Assembly (NCBI GenBank): GCA_002435705.1
Contig: DIVA01000052.1
Location: forward strand, 124,001-188,000
Source of the DNA: Bacteriovoracaceae bacterium UBA6144
GTDB lineage: Bacteria; Bdellovibrionota; Bacteriovoracia; Bacteriovoracales; Bacteriovoracaceae
Direction: 5' to 3'
DNA length: 64,000 nt
Position numbers and translations under genes: made by a program. Of this stretch, positions 55,501 to 62,707 are shown piece after piece; position 1 is the first letter of the stretch; every line of letters starts with the position of its first letter. The notes beneath the pieces are model-generated. The model did not search any database, was not told the DNA's origin, and worked only from the letters and a program-made list of their open reading frames with translations.

Positions 55501-55651
55501 GTCGATTATTGTTCCTCAAAGCATCGATAACTGGCCTCAGTTGATTGAAGTGAATGCACAGGAATCTTTGATGCTGGATCTCTTTAAAGCTCAGGCGATT
55601 CCGATGATTTTTTATTCGCCCATGAACCAATTAATTGAACAGAAACTCTAG
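52577..55651 (+). CDS. S8 subtilisin-like serine protease, lipoprotein, with PA domain
   Basis: 1024 residues. Lipobox LASAC (Cys17) gives an N-terminal lipid anchor. A propeptide-like I9 region (about 45-140) precedes the protease: Asp189 (RVGVIDTGIDYTH), His260 (YNGHGTHVAGT) and Ser584 (NGTSMASPHMAG). A PA domain is inserted at about 410-515 (GKIALVDRGVNAFAEKAAFA). The C-terminal 380 residues include Fn-like beta domains and an EF-like DTNNDGEADLEW (Ca-binding). Surface or periplasmic protease, possibly used on prey or environmental proteins. A 12-bp hairpin follows. Confidence 0.93.
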   Translation: MKNTSLALSLALLASACGLNTSPQELKKLELVNSAVISIRGNSEVEVFMVRLKTPALVETSSTVGGKLVLNEAEKQKMIQEQVEFLKAAQSISSEIQMVYSTKIIMNSVTIVAPPHVMGQINGLPMVQNARALSLFSAPSALEKLQVDEAMAKKMKELSKRNSVAFIGAEEARAAYGISGQGIRVGVIDTGIDYTHTMFGGSGSVDEFKAIDASQPTSLFPTAKIPGGIDLVGDEYSPGSPYRFSKLPRPDTNPLDYNGHGTHVAGTVAGLGDGVTSYDGVAPAASLYGIKVFGKNSTSDAVVIAALEYSLDPNGDLDPSDKLDVVNLSLGSDYGKPSLNYTEAIKNTVKAGVSVVAAAGNAGDSPFIVGAPSTTPEAISVAAGIDDMIHNVEVDGSEFFIDATPTTILSPVAQFSRELTGTEVVKEELVYAGQATEEFSTDLAQKVVGKIALVDRGVNAFAEKAAFALKAGAIGVVIANNNPSDPIVAGGGSGVLSIPVVMIRQADGVLIKEALKANKKVEFLFSAQIKFQRNELIDTITDFSSRGPRSEDGIIKPEIVAPGQQIVSADTGTGSGMARLNGTSMASPHMAGVMALMKQKYPSLTVTEQKHLLMSRAKIINDKNGVRYPVSAQGAGRVDVMNALEAKLLPSRGEFSLGRVSLGGNAAIRESITLTNFSNEDLSLTVSGDFSGGLSVQTQTLSIAAGKSIKADFVFGLNTIGQARSIYEGYVKLQNGGEVVATFPVLAVAHQHSDVKVAVTENGPQDITLDISNPSAVKGQILPFYLLGLDPEKPSAGPLAGIRSRACDLESAGFRFLEKQSGLTQKSFLQLGVKLYDMVTDWESCDLSVQIDTNNDGEADLEWVGIKESSLPGLERIAPPGFYSVLLDAKKAKTIRSQFETVQRDSQGQSPLKQDYADAIIHVGEYKPFHQSSVTMLELPMDKLNVQGDLKLKLAVLSGNENSIMPDDFLGSDWMSIIVPQSIDNWPQLIEVNAQESLMLDLFKAQAIPMIFYSPMNQLIEQKL

Positions 55652-55670
55652 AGATAAGACTCTGGAATAC

Positions 55671-55700
55671 TCTGCACGATAAGAAAGATTATCGTGCAGA
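55671..55700 (+). terminator. Hairpin after the subtilase gene
   Basis: TCTGCACGATAA and TTATCGTGCAGA make a perfect 12-bp stem with loop GAAAGA, 19 bp after the stop, followed within 10 bp by five T. Between convergent genes, so may act on both strands. Confidence 0.65.
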
Positions 55701-55711
55701 AAGGGTCGTTT

Positions 55712-55942
55712 TTAGGCGGCTCGGCTCATCGGTAAGGCCTGATCAATCAGGTGATCTACCAGATCCCCCGGCAATCCATCATAGGCTGCAGCCTTAACAA
55801 TAATATTAAGTTTGGCGTTTAGTTTTCCAATATTCAAGCGTGTTTTATGGTCTGTTTCAGACTCTTGAATCGCTTGATGGATCATCTCTCTATATTGATT
55901 AACTAGGCTTTCTTGAAACTGTTGAGATGCAATGGCTTTCAC
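55712..55942 (-). CDS. Small protein of unknown function
   Basis: 76 residues from GTG 55942 with AAGGAGG upstream. Mostly helical and polar (QQFQESLVNQYREMIHQAIQ, then a conserved-looking AAAYDGLPGDLVDHLIDQAL). No signal peptide, no family known. About 230 bp of non-coding DNA separates it from the divergent MoxR gene. Confidence 0.6.
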   Translation of the reverse strand: MKAIASQQFQESLVNQYREMIHQAIQESETDHKTRLNIGKLNAKLNIIVKAAAYDGLPGDLVDHLIDQALPMSRAA

Positions 55943-56171
55943 TGGCAGGCCTCCTTAGGCAGAGATACTCGTGGGATTAATTGAGTCTAAGACCCATCAA
56001 AAAAGCCGGTGAGCTAAAAGTTGATTAATCTGCATAGAACCAATGAATTCAAGAGGGTAGACTCACCTCTTGGAGCCACGGATTTCAGGAATCTTCATCA
56101 AAAATGATTTAATGGCTCATTTGATTGGCAGGAATTCTCCAAGGGATTAACCTATTATCAGGAGTTTATTC

Positions 56172-57092
56172 ATGACATTACAAAGACCTGATCTTAAGGC
56201 CCTCGTCCCACTGATTGAGGAGCTTTTGCCCGGAAAAGCCCTGCAAGTTGAGATGAGTCTGTGCGCTTTGATCAGCGGTGGTCACATACTGATTGAAGAT
56301 GCTCCAGGGATGGGTAAAACCACCTTGGCTTATTTCATGGGAAAAATTCTTGGGCTTGAGATAAGCCGGATTCAGTTTACGAATGATTTGTTGCCGGCCG
56401 ATATCCTAGGCTCCAACATCTTTCATCCGAGCGAAGGGAAGTTTATTTTTCGTCGCGGTCCTTTGTTTGGAGAACTTATCTTAGCGGATGAATTAAATCG
56501 TGCTCCGGCCAAGACGCAATCAGCACTTTTGCAGGCCATGGAAGAAAAATTTATTTCAATAGAAGGGGAGCACTACCCTCTTTCTCCCCTCTTTAGCGTT
56601 TTTGCGACTCAAAACCCACGGGGCATGAGCGGGACCTTTGCGCTGCCAGAGTCTCAGCTTGATCGCTTTCTGATGAAATTCTCCATGGGTCATCCTCCTC
56701 GAGAAGCAGAATTGAGACTCATTCAAGCCAGCTCTCGGCGCGAAGCCATTGCAGAAATCAAAGCCTGCTTTCTGCCCAAGGATTTGCTCGAATGGAGAAA
56801 AGCCGCGGACAAGGTCTTGGTGAGCCCCGAGATCGCGGGCTACATCATGCGCCTCTTAGAAAATTCGCGCCAACGCTCGCAACAGCGAGGGCTTTCATCC
56901 CGCGCCGGTATCGATTTAGTGCGGGCCTCTAAGGCCTGGGCCTACATCAATGCTCGTGATTTTGTGCTGCCTGATGATGTGAAATTTATATTTCCTTTCG
57001 TCGCAGGTCATCGTTTGCCCTTGCAAGAACAAGGGGTCAAAATCGAAAGTGAGATGGCGCGAGAGATTTTAAAAGATGTCAGTGTTCTCTAG
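56172..57092 (+). CDS. MoxR-family AAA+ ATPase
   Basis: 306 residues. Walker A EDAPGMGKTTLAYFMG, Walker B LILADELNRAPAKTQSAL, sensor FSVFATQNPRG. Members act as chaperones that assemble or activate partner proteins; here the partners are DUF58 and transglutaminase genes in the same unit. The next gene starts 17 nt before its stop. CAGGAG lies before the ATG. Confidence 0.93.
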   Translation: MTLQRPDLKALVPLIEELLPGKALQVEMSLCALISGGHILIEDAPGMGKTTLAYFMGKILGLEISRIQFTNDLLPADILGSNIFHPSEGKFIFRRGPLFGELILADELNRAPAKTQSALLQAMEEKFISIEGEHYPLSPLFSVFATQNPRGMSGTFALPESQLDRFLMKFSMGHPPREAELRLIQASSRREAIAEIKACFLPKDLLEWRKAADKVLVSPEIAGYIMRLLENSRQRSQQRGLSSRAGIDLVRASKAWAYINARDFVLPDDVKFIFPFVAGHRLPLQEQGVKIESEMAREILKDVSVL

Positions 57093-57996
57093 TCTCAAAA
57101 CCTATTTTCATCAGCGGGTGCGCAGAAAACCACAGGTTTTTATCATCCCCACAGTCGCGGGCCTTTGGTGGCTGGGCACGGTCTTCTTATTAATGCTCAT
57201 GGGCTGGGGATATGCTAATAATCTTTGCCTGGCCTTGGCAGTGTTGCTCTTATCACTGTCAGTTATTTTTTTGATTGAATGTCATTTCAACCTTGAGGGC
57301 CTGAAGATTCAGAGGATCTCTTTTGAAGATCAATTCGTAGGGAATCTATCCACATGGCGTGCCCAGATAATCGATCTTACTCATCGCTCACGCAAAGACA
57401 TCAGGCTACGCTGGGATGGGAATCAAAAAATTGATGGATCTATCAGAGTAAAATCAGATCAAAGTGCAGAAGGGGAGCTTCTGTTTCCCAAAGCGGCCCG
57501 CTGGTACTCCCCCACTTTGATCATTGAGTCGAGCTATCCACTCGGGCTTTTTCGTGCCTGGAGTTTTCAGCGTTGCGAGACTGAGGCTTGGGTGTACCCC
57601 TCTCCTCTCTCAAAGGGCACACGTGTTCATCTGCACCATCAAGACGACTCCCTGACTGAGCGCTTTAAGATTTCCAGCAGTGGTGATGAACCTCATGAGA
57701 GTAAAGTTTTTGAACCCTCAGATCCCTACAATCGAATTGACTGGAAGCAGTTTGCAAAAAACCGTGAACTCAGAGTGCGAACCTACCAGGAGTCAGAGGC
57801 CAGTGTGTTTTACTACCAATGGCCCTATCTCGGTGGAGATGAGTTGGCCCGCCGACAGCTGGTGGGACTGATCGAAGAGCACTACGCTCGTGCTGAAAAG
57901 TTTGGCTTTAAGTCCCAAGGCCTTGAGCTGCAACCGGAGTCTACTCCTTACCACCGCCAAAAAGTTCTACGCAGCCTGACGGAGTCGATCTTATGA
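57076..57996 (+). CDS. DUF58 (von Willebrand A-like) membrane-anchored protein
   Basis: 306 residues. Two N-terminal membrane helices (GLWWLGTVFLLMLMGWGYAN and LALAVLLLSLSVIFLIECHF). The DUF58 core has DEPHESKVFEPSDPYNRIDW with KQFAKNRELRVRTYQESEA, matching the family's GDD.R.IdWk..Ar pattern, in which the third residue is Glu here. Usually partner of MoxR. Overlaps the previous gene by 17 nt and the next by 4 nt. Confidence 0.85.
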   Translation: MSVFSSLKTYFHQRVRRKPQVFIIPTVAGLWWLGTVFLLMLMGWGYANNLCLALAVLLLSLSVIFLIECHFNLEGLKIQRISFEDQFVGNLSTWRAQIIDLTHRSRKDIRLRWDGNQKIDGSIRVKSDQSAEGELLFPKAARWYSPTLIIESSYPLGLFRAWSFQRCETEAWVYPSPLSKGTRVHLHHQDDSLTERFKISSSGDEPHESKVFEPSDPYNRIDWKQFAKNRELRVRTYQESEASVFYYQWPYLGGDELARRQLVGLIEEHYARAEKFGFKSQGLELQPESTPYHRQKVLRSLTESIL

Positions 57997-59804
57997 CTCC
58001 ATTTCTTTTTTACTACTCACAGATGGCGGGGATTCTTCTTTTTCTCAGAGAAGAAATTCACTACTTCACATTTTTTCTCTTCCTCCTGATCCCACTTCAG
58101 AAGCGATGGGAGAAGATTCCATACTTTGAGAAAATTTTTGGGGCCTTGAGTTTCATTTTTAGTTATGTGCTGGCCGGGCATCAGGTGAATCCTGAAATGG
58201 GACTCAATCTTTTAGTAGGAGTGTTGAGTCTCAAGCTCTTGGAGAGCCGTGAGCTGCGAGACTACCGTATGCAAACGCTGGGTCTGTTTATCCTCTGGGG
58301 CGCAGGGGCTTTGTTTGATAAGAGTATTGGTTATTTCCTTCTCGCTTTCCTTGCGACCATCTATAATGTCTTTTACCTCCTCAATTTAGGGGCTGATACC
58401 TCTGCCACAAGTGGAAAACACTTTCTTCTCTGGATTTTTAAAGCTCTCCCTTTTGCACTCATGTTTTTTCTTTTCCAACCCCGCTTTTACTCCACACTCT
58501 GGTCTCCGCCACAACCTCAGAATTTGGGTGAGATCGGTTTTTCAGAAGTCGCACGTCCCTCAGAAGTGGGAGAGATTTTTCCCTCAGATAAAATCTCCTT
58601 CCATGCCCACCTTGTACCCGATGTGCCGCGCGAGCGTCTTTACTGGCGAGGAGTCACTCTTTCAGGCAGTGATGGGTGGAACTGGCAGAAAACGGAGCTC
58701 GATCAGCACTACCCTGGGCTTGATCCAATCGGAAGTGTGGCTTCACCAGACTGGATCAAGCAAGAGATCATCCACAAAACAACACCCGAGAGGGCCTTTG
58801 GGATTGATAGACCGATGTGGTGGATCTTAGGGGATAAGGAAGCACGGGCCTCTGAAGTTGGCAGCTTAAGTTTTCATCATTTTAGAAGTTATAAACGCTA
58901 CAAAGTGATCTCTTCTGAGCAAAGCCAAGCACCTCTGCAGCAGCATCTGGCACGCCTTAAGAGTTCAACCCTCACGGAAGTCTCAGGGCTCCCTCTAAAG
59001 GTTGAATCCTTGGAACAAGCACAGAGGGAACTAGAGCGCTTCTTTCAAAATAAAAATTTCATCTACACGCTCAGTCCAGGGAAGATCGAAAACTTGGATG
59101 AATTCCTTGAGAAACGTCGAGGGTGGTGCACTCACTACGCCTCGGCCAGTGCTGAAATTTTGCGCCTGTGGGGATTCCCCTCGCGCCTCGTCTCAGGTTA
59201 TCTCGGTGGAGAAAAAATTGAAGGCGAGTCTTACTACACCATCACAGAAAATGATGCTCACGTTTGGGTTGAGGTCTTCTCTCAGGATCAGTGGGTACGG
59301 CTTGACCCTACGTTGTGGATTATGCCCGAACGTCTGCAGTTCACCGGGCGAGAATTTTTTGTGAGAGAAAAAAAGAAATTTGATCTGCGCAGTTTTTATC
59401 CTGAGTGGCTTCGCAGTGCGAGTGGGCAAATTGATAAATTGAACTTCCGCTTTATGCTATGGCTAGAAGACTATGATCGTGAGAAACAAAAAGAAATTGC
59501 GCAAAAGATGGAGCTGAACCTCTCCGAGTTCTATATGTTGGTGGTCTGGGTGCTCTTGGTGTTTATTGGTGTTTTCTTTTTCATCGAATGGCGCCGCAAC
59601 CGCAGCACGCCTGCTCAGCGCCGGCTGAAGTACTGGAAAAAGTTTCTTCATTCACACGGAATCCCCTACTCACCGGATTTGACACTTCAAGAAGTTGAAA
59701 GTCAGTTTGAGATTAATCATGAATCCTTAGTGCGACTGAAACGGTGGGAGAGAGAGTTGTATCGGCAGCCCAAGCTTGTCGACTGGAAGATATTTAAGTC
59801 TTAA
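57993..59804 (+). CDS. TgpA-like membrane transglutaminase/protease-fold protein
   Basis: 603 residues. Five or six N-terminal helices (1-165), then an extracytoplasmic region with a transglutaminase core: RRGWCTHYASASAEILRLWG (catalytic Cys), ENDAHVWVEVF (His) and WVRLDPT (Asp). A late helix (about 510-535) and a C-terminal basic DUF4129-like tail complete it. With MoxR and DUF58 it forms a common bacterial operon (TgpA type) whose substrate is unknown. The stop is shared in TTAA with the convergent gene. Confidence 0.88.
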   Translation: MTPFLFYYSQMAGILLFLREEIHYFTFFLFLLIPLQKRWEKIPYFEKIFGALSFIFSYVLAGHQVNPEMGLNLLVGVLSLKLLESRELRDYRMQTLGLFILWGAGALFDKSIGYFLLAFLATIYNVFYLLNLGADTSATSGKHFLLWIFKALPFALMFFLFQPRFYSTLWSPPQPQNLGEIGFSEVARPSEVGEIFPSDKISFHAHLVPDVPRERLYWRGVTLSGSDGWNWQKTELDQHYPGLDPIGSVASPDWIKQEIIHKTTPERAFGIDRPMWWILGDKEARASEVGSLSFHHFRSYKRYKVISSEQSQAPLQQHLARLKSSTLTEVSGLPLKVESLEQAQRELERFFQNKNFIYTLSPGKIENLDEFLEKRRGWCTHYASASAEILRLWGFPSRLVSGYLGGEKIEGESYYTITENDAHVWVEVFSQDQWVRLDPTLWIMPERLQFTGREFFVREKKKFDLRSFYPEWLRSASGQIDKLNFRFMLWLEDYDREKQKEIAQKMELNLSEFYMLVVWVLLVFIGVFFFIEWRRNRSTPAQRRLKYWKKFLHSHGIPYSPDLTLQEVESQFEINHESLVRLKRWERELYRQPKLVDWKIFKS

Positions 59805-61465
59805 CTCTCTTGAGCTGGTTCTTCGGGAGCCGCTTTCATGGCTTCTTCTTTGGCTTTTTGTTCTAACTCTTTCTTCTCTTTTTCCTGCTGCTCTTTGAGT
59901 TTTGCTTCATTCAGCGCTTTAAAGGCTTCGACCTCAACCGCCTTGGCGGCGTCATGGTCTTTGAAGAAGATGGTATTCACATATCGACGAAGATTCTTTT
60001 TTTCAATCTCTCCAACCGCGTTGATGAGGGCATAGTAGAGTGGTGGTTTGGTGTTTTGTGGGTGATCAACAATGGTAATCACGCCCTCAAAAGGAGTTTT
60101 AATCCTCAGGCTCATCCCATGGGCGAGCGGTTTTTCACTGCTCACAATCATGTCACATTCAGAGATTTGATGAATATCGATCTCATCTTCAATCTCTCCG
60201 ATGGATTGTGGGGAGCTTTTTTTCACCACAAACTTCGGCTCCACCGTTTCTGCATCCGGTAGGTTTTTAAGTTTATCAGAAAATATCTTTGCCATTTTAA
60301 GCAGAACATCAGGGTCAATGTCCCCATCCATCGCCATAATGTTATTGTACTTTACGCTTGCCTGAAGATCCTTTGACTTTAAATCCTTAAGATTAAAAAC
60401 CACGATGTAAGGTGCTTCATCTGGCATTTTCACCTTTATGAATTGCACGAGTTTTTCTAAGAAAGCCATGTCATTGGGGTACTGATAGCCCTCAGTCGTG
60501 AGATCCAAGGAGACTGCGATGACCTGAGGTCTCTGGGCCAGGAGTTCCGTCGAAAGATCGATGATAAAGGGCTGACACCGAAGTGCGTATCCGTAGCTAT
60601 CAGAGCGAGCGCGGTTATTAAAGAAGCTAAAACTTCGATCGACAATAAGGACACGCACGGACTTATGACCCGAGCGATCGGCATTATCATCAATCCAAGT
60701 TTTGATAACCTTTTTGGCCTTTTGAACATAATGTGTGCGTTCGTTTTGCAGCTCTTCGATCCGCTGTTCATCATCCCCATCCACCACCACTACCGGATCC
60801 ACCCACGCAAACTCTAGATCGACGCTATTTTTGAAATTATAAAAAAGCATCTCTTTGGAAGTTTTCTTGACTCTCGTGAGGGTCGAGGGAATCATCTTCT
60901 TATCCACCCAGGCGTGATGAATACGGACCTCTTGATTTTTTTCAAATTCAAAGTTTGTTTCAATGTGAATAAATTTATCAGCGAGGAAACCTATTTTCAC
61001 GAGATGAAAAGCCTGAACCTTTTCTTGAATTTTCCCTGTGGCAAAACCATGCTCCTTCGCCTGACCTGGAGTGGCGAGGTTAATGGCTGAGTAGACGACA
61101 TCAAAGACCTCAGCACCCTTGAGGTGATTGATCATTACCCCTGCTAAAAAACTCAGTTTGATATTCTCTGGTTTTGCCAGATAGTCATGTAGACCAATGA
61201 TAGGCAGTGGTTTTTCTTTATTCAGGTTCGCCAAGATTCTTGAGAGGTGAACGAAGTCATCGGTGTGTTTTGAGAAATCGATGAAGACCACCTCTGGGTC
61301 CTGCATTGAAATATCCATCATCAAATGTTGAATACTTTGTGGGGTGGAGGCCGTGAACTGGAGAAATTTTACTCCGGGGTAAAGGCGCGAGAATTCGGAT
61401 TGGAGCACTTTGAAATAAGCTCCATCATCGCCTAAGTACAGGACTTTTTTTGATTCACCTGACAT
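59801..61465 (-). CDS. Protein with two receiver-like domains and a Lys/Glu-rich C-terminal tail, unknown function
   Basis: 554 residues. Residues about 5-130 resemble a receiver domain (VLYLGDDGAYFKVLQSEF, with VVFIDF in place of the acceptor strand), and about 270-400 a second (VRVLIVDRSFSFFNNRA, AVSLDLTTEG). Both lack some canonical Asp/Lys residues, so they are probably pseudo-receivers. Between them lies a beta-rich segment (KFIHIETNFEFEKNQEVRIH) that may be PilZ-like. The last ~40 residues are an Ala/Glu/Lys-rich helix. Next to the MoxR operon, tail to tail. Confidence 0.6.
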   Translation of the reverse strand: MSGESKKVLYLGDDGAYFKVLQSEFSRLYPGVKFLQFTASTPQSIQHLMMDISMQDPEVVFIDFSKHTDDFVHLSRILANLNKEKPLPIIGLHDYLAKPENIKLSFLAGVMINHLKGAEVFDVVYSAINLATPGQAKEHGFATGKIQEKVQAFHLVKIGFLADKFIHIETNFEFEKNQEVRIHHAWVDKKMIPSTLTRVKKTSKEMLFYNFKNSVDLEFAWVDPVVVVDGDDEQRIEELQNERTHYVQKAKKVIKTWIDDNADRSGHKSVRVLIVDRSFSFFNNRARSDSYGYALRCQPFIIDLSTELLAQRPQVIAVSLDLTTEGYQYPNDMAFLEKLVQFIKVKMPDEAPYIVVFNLKDLKSKDLQASVKYNNIMAMDGDIDPDVLLKMAKIFSDKLKNLPDAETVEPKFVVKKSSPQSIGEIEDEIDIHQISECDMIVSSEKPLAHGMSLRIKTPFEGVITIVDHPQNTKPPLYYALINAVGEIEKKNLRRYVNTIFFKDHDAAKAVEVEAFKALNEAKLKEQQEKEKKELEQKAKEEAMKAAPEEPAQES

Positions 61466-61511
61466 ATCTAAATGATAGCATGAAGCAAATAAAATATATG
61501 GGAATTATCAC

Positions 61512-62138
61512 CTAAAGAGATTCTAAATACTTAAGAAAGCTCTGGTCTCGAGAATTCTGGTGATTTCTAAGAATTTGCAGAAGATGCTCCCTATACTGGG
61601 CACCTTCACGGGATTGCCACAGATCTTTCTCACCATAGGGATGAACCCCCCTGCCCTTTCGATTGGCCACTACCATGAGGGGATAGAATAGATCATCCTC
61701 CAGGATCATCATATCCAAGAGAAGATCATACTCTCCTTGTGCAAGACCTTCCCGTAACTGAAGAACATGTCGATGGGGCGAGAAAATAAAGATGGAATCC
61801 TCATCAATTTGATTCTTGAGATGATTCACCCCTTCTAGCATTTGGCTGCCACCAAAGCCACACATGATAATGGCATTTTTTTTTGTTTTTATTTCTAACT
61901 GGTCTGCTTTTTTTTGAATTAATAAGACATCCTTAGGAATATCCGAAACATTTAGCTTCTGAGAAAGACTGTTTATGACTTGGATGGATGGATCAACTAA
62001 ATGAATGGCCCGTACCTCAGGATAGAGCTGGAAAGACAAACCCAACTCACCATGATCGCATCCAATGTCATAGATAAAAGGCTTACGAGGAACATGATTG
62101 TGAATGGTTTGCAGTCGATGAGAGAGCTTAAAATTCAT
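61512..62138 (-). CDS. trmK: TrmK-like tRNA (adenine-N1) methyltransferase
   Basis: 208 residues from ATG 62138; a start at 62159 adds seven. FKLSHRLQTIHNHV then IYDIGCDHGELGLSF is the TrmK start and SAM motif I (DIGCDH). IIMCGFGGSQMLEGVNHLK matches the family's GMGG..I..IL block. The family methylates N1 of A22 in tRNA in Gram-positives; members outside them are less studied. Overlaps the upstream winged-helix gene by 11 nt. Confidence 0.72.
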   Translation of the reverse strand: MNFKLSHRLQTIHNHVPRKPFIYDIGCDHGELGLSFQLYPEVRAIHLVDPSIQVINSLSQKLNVSDIPKDVLLIQKKADQLEIKTKKNAIIMCGFGGSQMLEGVNHLKNQIDEDSIFIFSPHRHVLQLREGLAQGEYDLLLDMMILEDDLFYPLMVVANRKGRGVHPYGEKDLWQSREGAQYREHLLQILRNHQNSRDQSFLKYLESL

Positions 62139-62547
62139 AGTGCTGAGCGTACTTGTCATCGAATTCTTCCGTAAAGAATTTTCTCACAAAGTACTGCCCT
62201 GCTCTGACCGCTAAAATAAGTTTATGTGATTCGAGATTTTTCAAAGCCCCGATGACTTCACTCTGTTGCAAATGAAGATGATGAGAGATATCCGCATAAG
62301 AGTTTAATGGCCCGATCCCATGATCTCGATAAAGATTGGGTCTGCACCACACTTGACGATAGAGAAACATCAAAACACTTATCTCTGATCTATTAAGCTT
62401 AAACTGCGGCATGATTTCATCAAAAAAAATGTCAGGGATTTCACTGAGGGTCGGGATTTCAGGTTCAGCAGAAGGAGCAAGATTGGCATCCTGCACTTTT
62501 TTGTTCTTGGACTTATACATTGAAAGCACCGATCTGATATCTTCCAC
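62128..62547 (-). CDS. Winged-helix DNA-binding-like protein
   Basis: 139 residues. After a charged 25-residue start, LNRSEISVLMFLYRQVW, LNSYADISHHLHLQQSEVIG and ALKNLESHKLILAVRAGQYF form the helix-turn-helix and wing of a small winged-helix domain, as in MarR or plasmid replication-initiator-like regulators. No sensor domain. Coupled to the TrmK-like gene, so the two are likely co-expressed. Confidence 0.65.
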   Translation of the reverse strand: MEDIRSVLSMYKSKNKKVQDANLAPSAEPEIPTLSEIPDIFFDEIMPQFKLNRSEISVLMFLYRQVWCRPNLYRDHGIGPLNSYADISHHLHLQQSEVIGALKNLESHKLILAVRAGQYFVRKFFTEEFDDKYAQHYEF

Positions 62548-62707
62548 AATCCACCTCTCACATTATTGTGACACCCTAAATAAAATTTTACAAGTTGAGG
62601 AAATCTTTCCCTATCAAATACGGAGTATTAAGCCCTTGGCCCTCGCCTTAAACCAGAAAGCTCAAGTATTTTCCCATGTTTCCGATAAGGTAATGAGGAG
62701 ACTTTTT

